From Diphasiastrum complanatum (lineage: Eukaryota; Streptophyta; Lycopodiopsida; Lycopodiales; Lycopodiaceae), in the NCBI GenBank assembly GCA_029204225.1, contig CM055111.1, forward strand, positions 48,161,594-48,225,593: a stretch of 64,000 bases of DNA, read 5' to 3'. Below, one piece after another: positions 1 to 9,431 of this stretch. Under the pieces are notes generated by a model that made no database searches, had not been told where the DNA came from, and saw nothing but the letters and a program-made list of their open reading frames with translations. The position numbers and the translations under genes were made by a program. Each line of letters begins with the position of its first letter. Position 1 is the first letter of the stretch.

Positions 1-15
1 AATAATAATAATTCT

Positions 16-18
<3 letters not shown>

Positions 19-91
<73 letters not shown>
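19..91. repeat. (TC)n microsatellite
   Basis: An uninterrupted TC dinucleotide run of about 72 bp. Unlike the other TC runs in the window, it is preceded by an AAT-rich stretch rather than by the LINE 3' hairpin and AATAAAG block. It may be a plain microsatellite or a degenerate LINE tail cut by the window edge. Confidence 0.95.
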
Positions 92-93
<2 letters not shown>

Positions 94-479
94 TTCAACG
101 AGAATATGCATACACTGACTGCGGTTATGATGAGCATCTCCAACTTCTGAGTTGTGAATAGGGGAAATGATTCCGGCTACGCTTGGTAGGTGCTCTAAGG
201 CCCTTGATGCACCTGCGCAAGCAGCACCCGTGCACTTATTTGGCTCTTGACTCTTGTACTCATTGCCAGTTTATGGCGAGCTTTTCTTCCTCTTCAAACG
301 TCCTTCTGGCTCTTTGCTATCAGCAGTCATGGTTCAGGAGATAGTAAGGGTTCTTCTTTGGAGAGTATTCAAGAAAGTAGAGGCTGCTTTGAATTCTCTA
401 GCAGCGAACTGACATCTGGAGGGCGGGCTACTGCTAGAGTATTTATTAGACAGGGATCTCATTGGCTTTTTTAGAAGGG
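92..479. other. unassigned sequence between microsatellite and Copia leader
   Basis: I do not recognise this stretch. One plus-strand frame across about 280-490 is open except for one stop near 410 and reads as a leucine-rich, charged sequence, but no domain motif is visible. It ends where homology to the Copia leader begins (about 480-500). It could be decayed ORF1 or gag sequence. Confidence 0.4.
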
Positions 480-785
480 TTGGCTTTCTAGGCCCATCTC
501 AGATGAACCTGCACCACATAAAACCTGCACAAGAAAACACCTGTTCTGCTGTCCTGGATGTTGCCTCCCTCAGATCTGCCTGTCTGATACTGCTGCCTGT
601 CCAGAAGCTACCTGCACCAGATGTGACCTCCACCAGAAAAACCTGCACAGGATGACGCCTCCACCAGATACAACCTTCACCAAATAGCACCTCCACTGGA
701 TGCGATCTCCACCAGTAAAACCTGCAGCGCTGATTTTCTCCTTCCTTCCGTAGGTCCCGATCTTAACGAGATGGCTCTGATACCA
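480..785 (-). mobile_element. Copia A: 5' leader remnant (minus strand)
   Basis: This 300-bp stretch is closely similar to 3980-4264. Both carry repeated CACCAGA and CCTGCAC units and end in the reverse complement of a tRNA-Met primer binding site followed by TG. It is therefore the untranslated leader of a second Copia copy to the left of element B. No gag or pol follows further left, so only the leader of element A survives. Short open frames here come from the leader repeats and are not genes. Confidence 0.75.
772..785 (-). other. tRNA-Met primer binding site, Copia A
   Basis: The minus strand reads TGGTATCAGAGCCA, the complement of the 3' end of plant initiator tRNA-Met. It directly abuts the LTR at 786, as expected for a minus-strand LTR element. 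Confidence 0.9.
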
Positions 786-909
786 TGTTAACAATGGAGG
801 TGGGCGCCCATCTACTCTTATAGAGGTACCTATACTAAAAATAGAAATAGGCCTTCTAGCTCGCAGGCCGGCCTCTACAATGAATTAATTAATCCATTAA
901 TTCCTAACA
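786..909 (-). repeat. short LTR (124 bp) shared by Copia A and Copia B
   Basis: Bounded by TG and CA (TGTTAACA on one side, CCTAACA on the other). The right edge abuts a polypurine tract (minus strand AAGGGGGAG) and the left edge abuts a primer binding site, so the LTR is at once the 3' LTR of element B and the 5' LTR of element A. A 10-bp palindrome AGGCCGGCCT lies near its middle. 124 bp is short for a Copia LTR. Confidence 0.7.
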
Positions 910-920
910 CTCCCCCTTAA
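910..920 (-). other. polypurine tract, Copia B
   Basis: The minus strand reads TTAAGGGGGAG immediately 5' of the TGTTAGG start of the LTR. This is the standard plus-strand DNA priming site. Confidence 0.8.
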
Positions 921-960
921 TGGATAATTAATTATCAATCACAACCAAGTCCTTTGGTTA

Positions 961-2287
961 CTAATCTGGCTCAATATAACCATTAAGCTTAAACTTGGTT
1001 CTATAAAATAAAGGATCGCCTGAATCCAACACTGAAGCCATAAATGCATAATGCGTTTCTTCATCTTCATGATAGTGTCCACTTGACCGTGTCAATCTCT
1101 TAGCTCCTTGTTGACTCGATTCTCCCTCATCCAACATTTGACTATCTTTTATAGTCTCAAAATACCATCTTGGTAACTTCTTTGTAGGTGACGTAGAAGG
1201 AGAATACGTATCAAATACTCTTGACCTTTCCTTCCGTTTACCAAGATCCAACTGTGTACTCACCCTTGGTACAACTTGTGTAGAAGCTGTATCACATGGA
1301 CCTGTATCTTCCTGAACATCATCTATAATAGGAGTTTTTGATGAAGGAGAAAATACATCCTCCTCATGATCTTCTAGGGTAAAAGACTCACTTTCTTCAA
1401 ATACAACATCCCTACTCATAATCACCTTCTTACTGGTAAGATTATAAAGGAGATTGCCTTTGAATCAAGTTTTTGACAATTATCTTTAGGAATATGAGCA
1501 TATGCTATGCAACCAAAAACTCGTAGATGATCCACTTTAGGTTTTATACCTGTGAAAGCTTCTTCTGGAGTTCGATTTAGAACAGCTTTTGTAGGACTTC
1601 TGTTAAGCAAGTAAACTGCTGTACTAACTGCTTCGCCCCACAAATGATTCTTGAGGTTCTTACCTCGTAGCATGCTTCAAGCACTCTCCACAATAGACCT
1701 GTTCTTTCTCTCGGCTACTCCATTATGCTGTGGTGTATCAGTCGAAGCAAATTGTCTCTTGATTCCATGTTCTTTTTAGAATTCCTAGAACTCTGTATAT
1801 ATGAATTCACCTCCCTTATCTGAACGTAGAATCTTGATTTGCTTTCATGTCTGCTTCTCAACAAGTGAATTGAACTGAGTAAAGAACTCAAAAGCTTGAC
1901 TCTTATACATAAAGCAAGTATATCCATACCTTCCTTGAAAAATCATCCACAAATACCATGAAGTAGGATGCTCCCCCTATAGACTGAGTCTACATAGGAC
2001 CACATAAGTCTGTATGAACAAGCTCCAAGATCTCCTTGGCTCTATATGCTCCATCCTTAGGAAACTGCACACGATGATGCTTGCCCATAACACATCCTTC
2101 ACAGATCCGAAGATACAATATTAGATAATCCTATTACCATATTATTGTCTTTTAGAACCTGTAAGCTTTTAAAGTTCAGATGTCCAAACCTTTCATGCCA
2201 TATCCTGCTCTCCATGCTATCAGAAGCTGCACAAACCTGATGATCCGGTGTAGACGCATCAAGTTTGTAAAGTCGACCTTCCAAAGA
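961..2287 (-). pseudogene. Copia B GAG-pre-integrase and integrase remnants
   Basis: The minus strand at 2284-2099 gives a GAG-pre-integrase segment with WHERFGHLNFKSLQ. Scrambled integrase core follows at about 1927-1690. At 1673-1422 the integrase C-terminal half is clear (NHLWGEAVSTAVYLLNRSPTK, then LRVFGCIAYAHIPKDN). The last frame (1425-961) begins with the conserved VISRDVVFEE-type motif (here MSRDVVFEES) and an acidic linker, then stops before RT. The catalytic DDE region is too broken to score. Decayed. Confidence 0.75.
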
Positions 2288-3503
2288 TCATGTGGCTACA
2301 ACTTTGTAGTCTTTGCTTTTGTCTTTGATGAGACACTTCTGATCATCAAACTCAACTTTCATATTTTGCTTAGTGATAGCAGAAACTGAAAGTAAATTCT
2401 TCTTTAAACCTGGAACATGGAGAACATTCTTGATTTCTCCTATATTCCCTGACGGTAAATGTACTCTCACTGTACCTCTACCTTTGATATCGTAAGAAGA
2501 ATTGTCTCCAAGTTTGACATGTGAATTTACACCAGTGTCATCAAACTGTGTGAACCACTCACGATGTGGTGTCATATGTTGCGTTGCTCCAGAATCAATA
2601 TACCAACAGTCTTCAGAGATCTCTGATGTTGAAGCTGAGAATAACTCATAGCATCCCACAGCTTCACTTTTGTCTTCGTCTTCAATGAAGTTGCCTGACT
2701 CCTGCTTTTTGTCCTGGATAGCCTTCTTTTTCCTGCACTCAAACGCAAAATGACCATACTTGCCACAAAAATTACAATTGCCATTTCTCTTTGGATTAGA
2801 TTTGGAACTGTCTCCTTTTTCTGTATTGTCCTTCCCTTCCTGCTTCTGATCCTTTTTGCCTTTCTTACCTTGATTCTTGGAAAAGAATCCCAGTTCCTTG
2901 AAGTCTTCCCTAGACATCAAGTTTTGTCTTCGTAATTCCTCTTGAAGTAGCAAACCATTGAGCTCATCAAATGTCGGCGATCTCTCTCTCAAACTTAGTG
3001 TCATAACAAAGTTCTCATATTGTAATGATAAGCTATTCAAAACAATTTGTACTAGAGTATTATCAAGTACAATTTCCCCTATAGAAGACAACTGATCCCT
3101 TAGATCCTTCACTCTGGTAGTAAAATCTGTAATGGATTCTTCTGATTCCATTTTCAAGGTATGAAGCTTATTGTTCAAGAACAACGCTCGAGACTTACTT
3201 ACCGTTTCATATGTGTTCTTAATGGATATCCCATGCATCCTTAGGCCCAACTGCATTCCTGATCAAAGGAATAACCTTATCCTTCATAGATAAGTTGATG
3301 ATATGATGCGCACGTTGCACCCATTTGTCAAATGCCCTTCTATCTTGATCATTGAGACCGTGAGCCATCACCTCTTGTCCCATGACAATTTCCCAATAAT
3401 CTTTGTCCTGAAGGAGATTCTGAAGTTTGAACTTCCACAAGCTGTAGTTAGATCCATCTAACTTGCTTGATTCTGGAAGAACAGATTCATTCAGACTCCC
3501 CAT
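2288..3503 (-). pseudogene. Copia B gag and protease (frameshifted)
   Basis: Gag begins at 3503 (MGSLNES) and contains the LDGSNYSLWKFKLQNLL motif typical of the Copia gag N-terminus (DUF4219/UBN2 type). The frame changes at about 3220-3256, then continues through the rest of gag, a CCHC zinc knuckle (CNFCGKYGHFAFEC, near 2730-2775) and an aspartic protease active site (YIDSGATQHMT, near 2570-2605). Reading ends near 2288 in the spacer before GAG-pre-integrase. The domain order is normal for Copia. The frameshift between the two gag frames and the downstream stops make it a pseudogene. The start is chosen because the leader ends just upstream and the MGS context suits family gag starts. Confidence 0.8.
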
Positions 3504-4250
3504 CTTTGTAAAAAAATGATAGGCTTTTTTACTAAGAATATACTTGCATGCAACAATCTATTAATTGTCACCTTCCCTGGATAGCACCTGTCCAGATACT
3601 ACCTACCACAGAAATACCTGTCTGCTGTCCTAGATGGAGCCTGGCTGGTTCTGACCTAAATCTGATTTGGACTCCCTCAGACTATCTGATTGCTGCCTGT
3701 CCCAAATAAACCCTGTCTGGTTCTTACCTGACCTGTCCAAGTTCTGCCTCACTCAGATAACACCTATCTGGTTGTTATCTGTTCCAAATGTGATCTGATT
3801 TTTCAAATGTTGTTGTCCCCAGATATGCCTGAACTAGATGTTGCCTCCACCAGAAACTACCGCCCTCAGATGTGCCTCTGTTCTGAAAAACTGCCTCAGA
3901 TAAAGCCTGTCCTGGTCAGATTTTGCTTCCACCAAAAACTGCCACCCTCAGATCTGCCTCTGTTATGGTTGTTGCTCAGGTACTGAACCTGCACCACATA
4001 AAACCTGCACAAGAAAAGACCTGTTTTGCTGTCCTGGATGTTGCCTCCCTCAGATCTGCCTGTCTGAAACTGATACATGTCCAGAAGATACCTGCACCAG
4101 ATGTAACCTCCACCAGAAAAACCTGCACAGGATGACGCCTCCACCAGATGCAACCTTCACCAAATAGCGTCTCCACTAGATGCGACCTCCACCAGTAAAC
4201 CTGCAGCGCTGATCTTCTCCTTCCTTCCATAGATCCCGATCTTAACGAGA
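3504..4250 (-). other. Copia B untranslated leader with degenerate repeats
   Basis: Long leader between PBS and gag. It is built of degenerate repeats such as CTGTCC, CAGAT..GCCT and CCACCAGA. The part next to the PBS (3980-4250) is nearly duplicated at 490-771. No real gene is visible; short open frames on both strands follow the repeat units. Confidence 0.65.
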
Positions 4251-4264
4251 TGGCTCTGATACCA
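4251..4264 (-). other. tRNA-Met primer binding site, Copia B
   Basis: Minus strand TGGTATCAGAGCCA, immediately followed on the plus strand by TGTTAG, the inner edge of an LTR. Confidence 0.9.
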
Positions 4265-4400
4265 TGTTAGAATCGAAGAGATTCTCTAATCGGAGTAGAC
4301 TAATCTTATGAGTACTCACACAAAACATCAACCACAATCTGAAGAAGAAGAGAGACTGCAAGAAGCTATGCGTCATAACCACACGAGATCCTCCTTGCCA
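4265..4400 (-). repeat. candidate 5' LTR of Copia B
   Basis: Starts TGTTAG beside the PBS and ends TTGCCA just before recognisable LINE sequence at 4401. It does not resemble the LTR at 786-909, although the leaders match, so this is either a different LTR brought in by recombination or a truncated one. The outer boundary is inferred from the LINE junction. Confidence 0.45.
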
Positions 4401-5452
4401 CGTTTGTTGTTCCACCTATACAGATAGATGCAACTTTCGAGAGTCTGCCATGGTTTTCTCAGGCATCCCACCTCCTCCTTGAGTCATTTGGTATCTCCAC
4501 TACAGATCTTCCCTTGGCTACTCACCAGTATATCATACGCTTTTTATATATCTTGATCGTACATGGAGACGACAGCTGGGGTTAAGCCCAACTATTATCA
4601 GACTCATTTCATTGAGCTAGACATAGCAGGGTTCCCAGTTTTGCCACAGTATTTTGGCTTGGGATTATTACACAGCCTCAGATTCACATTGGGCCAGCTC
4701 CGCATATTATCACATCAGTTGGCTATTGAGACCGGGTGGTTCCATGGTATTCCGAGAGAGGAGCAGATCTGCCAATTATGCTCTTTGGGTGACGTGGAAT
4801 CTGAGGAGAATTTTATCTTCTAGTGCCCTGTATACTATGAGATTAAATACTATTGCTTGTTTAGCAATGCCCATACAATCGCTCATAGCATATGAGGACC
4901 CCGGCTTTGTTGCACTTATGATAAGAGAGATGTTCCTATTGCGATGAGATCTATGCCAAATAGCTCAGAAGAGTCATCTTAGTTCTCAATCTCCGATTAC
5001 CTCTTTCTTCTCTAGGAGAAGACCATGACAGGACCCAGAATTTGATGATGATGACGACATACCTATTCATAGAGATCAAAGACAACACACCATTAATAGT
5101 CATGTTGCAGCTCAAGTTATCCGACCTATCATGAGGACACACACATCTCATCCTCCTAGACGACATTAGTGGCCACCAAAGTTACCTCATGTTGCAGCTC
5201 CTATCACATCCTTCTATAGCATCAGCAGGATATGATGATAGTGCTATACCTCATTTTTGACATTTAGTAGCAGTTATGCTCCTACATATACAATCTCATT
5301 TATTTCAGTTCATAGTATTTAGATATGTTGTTTCTTTTGTCACCGTTTCGGAGAGGTTTCATATACTCCCATTGTTACGACATAAATTATAATTGAAATG
5401 TACATTTACCAGTCTTATAGGACTTTTGGCATCGAAAATACATTAATAAAGT

Positions 5453-5453
<1 letters not shown>
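4401..5453 (+). pseudogene. LINE ORF2 C-terminal end and 3' UTR (fragment a)
   Basis: Starts in the post-RT region (PPIQID) and, after an internal deletion near 4437, continues through the conserved C-terminal block found also at 16141-16635: CLRFTLGQLR-like, HQLAIETG and the cysteine-histidine motif CQLC. Here the last cysteine of CX2CX9HX4C is lost to a stop (FIF-stop, near 4822). The acidic stretch (EFDDDDD) and HRDQRQ motif of the ORF2 tail follow near 5040-5090, then a 3' UTR with a decayed hairpin at about 5429-5442, AATAAAG and a TC tail. Non-functional. Confidence 0.8.

Positions 5454-5506
<53 letters not shown>
5454..5506 (+). repeat. (CT)n tail of LINE fragment a
   Basis: About 53 bp of pure CT directly after CATTAATAAAGTG. 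It occupies the place where a poly(A) tail would be in L1-type LINEs. Confidence 0.9.
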
Positions 5507-5508
<2 letters not shown>

Positions 5509-5731
5509 GATGGCAGCAGTGCGCCTTCTCCTCTCTCTTTCTCAAGATGGTGCCCTGTTGCTACTCGCTGCTGCTGCTGCCTGATCGCTACTCCTGCTCG
5601 CTACTCTACTACTGCTGCCTGATCGCTGCTGCTGCTGCCTGCTGCCCGCTGTTCCCTCCACCTTATACCCTCCTTCCCTGTCCCTCCATCATCGTTTGAT
5701 GTCCCTCCCTCTCTCATTGCTTTCTTGTACT

Positions 5732-6715
5732 ATGGCTGATTGGGAAGGGAAAGAAGAAAACCCCTCCCCCTTCTCCCTCTGTTTTCTCAGCCATCCCTAC
5801 TACGGCTTCAAATCACTTTACCTTCACTAAACCCCCTCCCCCTCCTGCTTCCCCTCATTCCTCCTCTCTCTTGCCCCTACCCTCCACTCCCGCAACCTCT
5901 ACCTCCTCTCCTACTGCCACTACCCCTTCTACTCTTTCTTCCTCCTCTCCTTCTTTCACCCCTTCCTCTTCATCCCCTTTGTCTGCGCCTCTTTCAACTG
6001 ATTTTTCATCTGGTTTCCCTTGCTTTATTGAGTCTCTTCAAGAGACCAATGTGTCCTTGCTTGCCTTAATCAAGCAACAAGCATTCCAAATCTCCACTCT
6101 GGAGAATACGGTTTTGGCCCTCTAGGGCAAAGTTGGCATTCTTGAGGTTGATGTTACTTACCTCAAGAATGAATTGGAATCAGATGAAGAGGAAGAAGAA
6201 GAAGTCGGCAATGCATATTCAAAAGACATGGCAAAGCAGCTTCAAGAGCAGGTTCACTCCTTGGAGCAGCAATTTCAGCAATCGAAGAGTTCTTGGGCCG
6301 ACATGCTCACAAGGGATCTAAGCAGATTATTTTTGAATCTATTCAAGAACATCAAAAAAGACATCTCAAGGCCCTCAATGTCAGAGTTAGGGGAGCTTCT
6401 TTTGCGGGTAAGGACCTCGTGGCTGAGGCAAATGCTTTCATTCATTCCACCTTTGGTCTCAAAGAGGATGTCATATCTGTTGCTTGGGTGGGTAAGCTCC
6501 AATCCACTACAATGTTTCTGCATTTCAAGGATGCTTTGCTTCGTCAAAAGGTTCTACGTAAAAGAGGTTGCCTGAAGGGATCTACTATTTTTATGGATGA
6601 AGACTTAACACCCATTCAATGGACTGAGAGAAAGAAAATTATTGCAGATGCTAAGGCCAACGGTTTACGGGCTCTCTTTCGAGACGGACGCCCGGTCTTG
6701 GTAAAAATTGCATAA
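5732..6715 (+). pseudogene. LINE ORF1-like protein (coiled coil plus RRM-like), broken
   Basis: The probable start is ATG 5732 (MADWEGK), but that frame ends at 5828 and coding resumes in another frame. The N-terminal part is Ser/Thr/Pro-rich (to about 5990), then a heptad-like coiled coil (FIESLQETNVSLLALIKQQ and LENTVLAL) with an in-frame TAG at 6123, a run of glutamates (about 6183-6210), and after a frameshift near 6300 an RRM-like half: NVRVRGASF, TTMFLHFKDALLRQKVL, GSTIFMDEDLTPIQW and ALFRDGRPVLV. The last motifs correspond to IRVRGVPD, TTIYMDNDLTYIQ and IYRDGRVHFL of the ORF1 at 21105-21764. Role in the family: RNA-binding chaperone of the LINE particle. Broken here by at least one nonsense codon and two frame changes. 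Confidence 0.7.
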
Positions 6716-6880
6716 CTTAAAATCTTAGATTCTTCTCCCTCTCCTACATGAGAGATGTTTGAGCTACACTCAGTTATTTCCTCTCCTGCGTGAGATGAGA
6801 TTTTTTTACATAGAGAATTACGTTTTAATTTAGTTTTCTGTTGACGGCATTGTTCTTATGATGTACTCCTTTCATCTTAT

Positions 6881-6912
6881 ACACCTTTTGGCATGGAAAA
6901 GACGTTAATAAA

Positions 6913-6916
<4 letters not shown>
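6881..6916 (+). promoter_or_regulatory. LINE 3'-end hairpin and AATAAAG block (ORF1-only element)
   Basis: ACACCTTTTGGCAT (one stem position changed from ATGCC) then GGAAAAGACGTTAATAAAG and the TC tail. The same ordered block occurs at every LINE end in the window, which suggests a template-recognition or polyadenylation role. Confidence 0.6.

Positions 6917-7003
<87 letters not shown>
6917..7003 (+). repeat. (TC)n tail of ORF1-only element
   Basis: About 86 bp of TC repeat, the longest in the window, directly after AATAAAGCTTTC. Confidence 0.95.
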
Positions 7004-7008
<5 letters not shown>

Positions 7009-7349
7009 CTCCTAATGTCTGCAGTAGCGGCGTTGCGAATTGGAGAACGGTTTATTGGAGGGGTCTTACTCGTATCCAGATTCTCATGCTTAGCAGGATG
7101 ATTAGGGCTAAGCCCTCGGTGCCACATGATAACATATTAGCGGAGTTTGCTTCCCCTCCCCCGGTTATCGGTGCTATGTTTCAGATCATTACCTTTCTTC
7201 ACAGGATATCAGAGTTAGACACTTCCAGATATATTGTTGTTGCTCTCACTTCATCACGCACCATTGCTGGACAGGGGGCCAAGCATTCTTGGTTTGGCGG
7301 TGTCTCAGCCCTTCTTCAGACTTGGGGCTTATTTGTACTTGATCTTCCG
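7004..7349 (+). pseudogene. LINE ORF2 post-RT fragment
   Basis: The reading frame from 7086 (MLSRMIRAKPSVPHDNILAEF) is homologous to the region after RT in LINE1 (15841 onward, MLARLIRAKPSVPHEILLAEF), but clearly diverged, so it comes from another subfamily. It runs to DLPMG and then changes at about 7350 into endonuclease sequence. It directly follows the TC tail of the previous element. Likely a recombination remnant, not an independent gene. Confidence 0.7.
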
Positions 7350-9062
7350 ATGGGACTCAGTATTCCGACGAGAGACTAGATCCGCCAGTGGCCGAGGTTC
7401 AGGTGGGGTCGCATGTCTGTACCAAGAGACTCTCCATTCGAGTATTGACTTCATCCGACATGACGAGCAGGCGAGCTACATATGGACTCGCATTGTGGGT
7501 CAGGATATTGGTTTGGACAGAGATCTTTTTGTTGCATCATGTTACTTTCCACCAAAGTCCTCATCTTTTGCGTGGAGGGTATTGGATCCCCATATCAGGA
7601 CCTCTCACCAGATATTATCAGATTCTCCGAGCAGGGGTAGATTCTCCTCACAGGGGACTTTAATGCCCGGACATCTTCGAGACAGACAAAGTTCTTCGAC
7701 ATCTCCGCTCAGCTACATGTTCGTGCCCTTGACAGTGATATGCTTGGGGTTACTTGGGCCTTCGCGGACAGTTTGGGACCTATTACTTCATATGGTGAGC
7801 ACTTACTGCAGTTTGGAGAGGCGCACGAGCTAGCCATTTTTAATGGCTTACCCTGCTGGCCACATTCAGACAGCTATACATGCCATCCTCACAGTGGAGG
7901 ACATAGTGTCGTTGATTATCTCATGGGGTCACCATCCTTTGTACCCATAGTCTCTGACTTCCGCATTTCTCCGACCACCCTCTCTGATCACTCATTTCTC
8001 TCATTCGATATCGGCCACCTCCCATCCACTCACTCATCTACACTACCCCTGATTACCCGATCACCCACATACACATTTGATCCCATTTACATGCCACTTT
8101 ATCGGCAGTCCTTGGCCTCACTTTTACACTCCTTTCCTCATGACAGTCCATTGACACCCAGGCTTCTTTTCTCACCGCCTCTCTCCACACGGCTGCATCA
8201 CTAACTCTTCCCACAAAACCCCATCCCCAAAAGACTCGACGCACACCTCGACCATTACACCCCCTTGGTATGATGCCGAGTGTCGTTCCCTTCACCAGTC
8301 AATTACTTATTCATGTATCCACGCTCCACATCTGCTTCAATCTTCCTGACATTTGGACTACTTATGCTACTAGCTTGTATACCGTCCTTACCGACTCACC
8401 TATCTCTATATCCCCACGACCATCTGAGTTCTCCTTCTTCACATATGACATGGTACTTGCAGCCATTAAGAAGATGAAGTCCCACAAGGCCAGAGATATT
8501 GAAGACCTTGAGTCTGAACTCCTTTCCCATGCATTTGACGTACTCGCTCCCACCATAGCCACCCTTCTTCATTTTGCAGTTGTTTCCGGTTTCCCATCGT
8601 CCTGGTGCACTAACATCATCCACCCCATCCATAAGAATGGTGACCCCATGATTCCGAGTAACTACAGCACGATTATGATTGGGCATGTCTTGGTGAAACT
8701 TTATGGTACTATATTTCAGTCTGTTGTGAGCTCAGAGGCGGAGACTAAGAGACTACATGCTATGGGCCAGGTAGGTTTTCGAGCCCATCACTCTACTACA
8801 GATCACATCTTCACATTACGGGCCTTGATTGAGGAGGCTAAGCACAGGAGAGAGAGGGTTTACTGTTATTTTGTGGACTTTAGAAAAGCCTTTGATTCTG
8901 TTCCTCGCTCATTGCTCATCCAGAGACTTCAAGACCTCAGCTTTTCCACCGACATCATTCTTGCTGTGATGGTCTATGAGCGTGTCTTGGGATGTTTCCG
9001 GCATAGCAGTGGCATATCCGAGCACATTTGGAGCACTATTGGGGTGATGCAGGTTTGTTCCC
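7350..9062 (+). pseudogene. LINE1 ORF2 first part: endonuclease and RT N-terminal half
   Basis: Plus-strand LINE ORF2. An apurinic/apyrimidinic-type endonuclease is visible in pieces: GGVACLYQETLHSSIDFIRH (near 7400-7455), CYFPPKSSS, GDFNAR (near 7655) and SDHSFLSFDI (near 7985-8015), the last two being the catalytic GDFN and SDH motifs. Frame changes lie near 7575 and 8200-8270. RT follows from about 8450: KMKSHKARDIEDL, IHPIHKNGDP, GFRAHHSTTDHIFTLRALIEE and the palm motif CYFVDFRKAFDSVPR with its catalytic aspartate. ORF1 and the endonuclease start are missing. At 9062 the frame is split by Gypsy-1 and resumes at 15284 in phase. Confidence 0.85.
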
Positions 9063-9420
9063 TGTAATAAATCCTAACACCACAGTAGGGCAAACACTAA
9101 CTGATCCACCCAACCTTGCCTACTCCCTGATATAGAGTAAGCCCCTCCTAGCCCAGTGTGAGGACTGGTAGCATGCTACTGCCAAGTGTCGGCCACATGG
9201 CACTGACGTGGCCGACTGCACGTCGGGACCCAACTGGGGGCCCTATCCTGCTGACAGGGTCCCTAGGCTGTGTTAGGCCCGCCATGGCTATGGACCATGC
9301 TGGGCCACACTACTCACACTGTCTTGCCCTGTTGGTCATGTACGCTGGACACGACTCTGACTGTGGTATCTGACCTATCTGTGTTCTCTAGGGTTCGGCA
9401 CTGGTTACGAGCTCGTAACA
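9063..9420 (-). repeat. Gypsy-1 3' LTR
   Basis: 358 bp, TGTAATAAATCC to GAGCTCGTAACA on the plus strand, so the LTR reads TGTTACGAG to TTATTACA in element sense. A candidate TATA box (sense CTCTATATCA) lies at about 9126-9136, and the inverted repeat around TGACGTGG at 9191-9213. Confidence 0.95.
9403..9420. repeat. 16-bp perfect palindrome at LTR terminus
   Basis: GTTACGAGCTCGTAAC is its own reverse complement and sits one base inside the LTR end. It recurs at the outer LTR edge of Gypsy-3 (46800-46815 and 57840-57855) and in decayed form in Gypsy-2. It is probably part of the integrase recognition end. Confidence 0.9.
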
Positions 9421-9431
9421 CTCCCTCCCCC
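9421..9431 (-). other. polypurine tract, Gypsy-1
   Basis: The minus strand reads GGGGGAGGGAG, starting at the base after the gag-pol stop codon (9432-9434) and ending at the LTR. Coding region and PPT therefore touch without a spacer. Confidence 0.9.

Larger units (their letters stand above)
910..4264 (-). mobile_element. Copia B internal region, RT and RNase H deleted
   Basis: A minus-strand Ty1/Copia element reading from PBS (4251-4264) through leader, gag, protease, GAG-pre-integrase and integrase to a polypurine tract at 910-920. Copia order puts RT and RNase H after integrase. Here the frame downstream of the integrase linker stops at 961, only about 40 bp before the polypurine tract, so the RT-RNase H module is absent. 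Several frameshifts separate the coding pieces. It could at most be moved by proteins from another element. Confidence 0.8.
5507..6916 (+). mobile_element. ORF1-only LINE derivative (half-LINE)
   Basis: The element lies between two TC microsatellites. It begins right after the preceding TC tail with a CTG/CT-rich 5' region, encodes a broken LINE ORF1 (about 5732-6715), and then passes directly into the family 3' UTR: TTGACGGCATTG, CACCTTTTGGCAT, AATAAAGCTTTC and a TC tail. No endonuclease or RT lies between ORF1 and the 3' UTR. Its build matches the half-LINE (HAL1) concept known for mammalian L1. It is probably non-autonomous, using the shared 3' end to recruit RT in trans (inference). Confidence 0.65.

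Noticed and set aside
6825-7127. Arg-Glu and Leu-Ser repeat proteins at TC/GA runs (also near 5398, 17000, 19000, 25225)
   Set aside because: Pure translation of the microsatellites; low complexity with no conserved flanks.
9158-9373. Plus-strand open frame of 71 codons (MRTGSML...) repeated at 15016, 39327 and 45365
   Set aside because: It lies wholly inside the Gypsy LTRs, antisense to the element, and repeats only because the LTR repeats. No gene signals.
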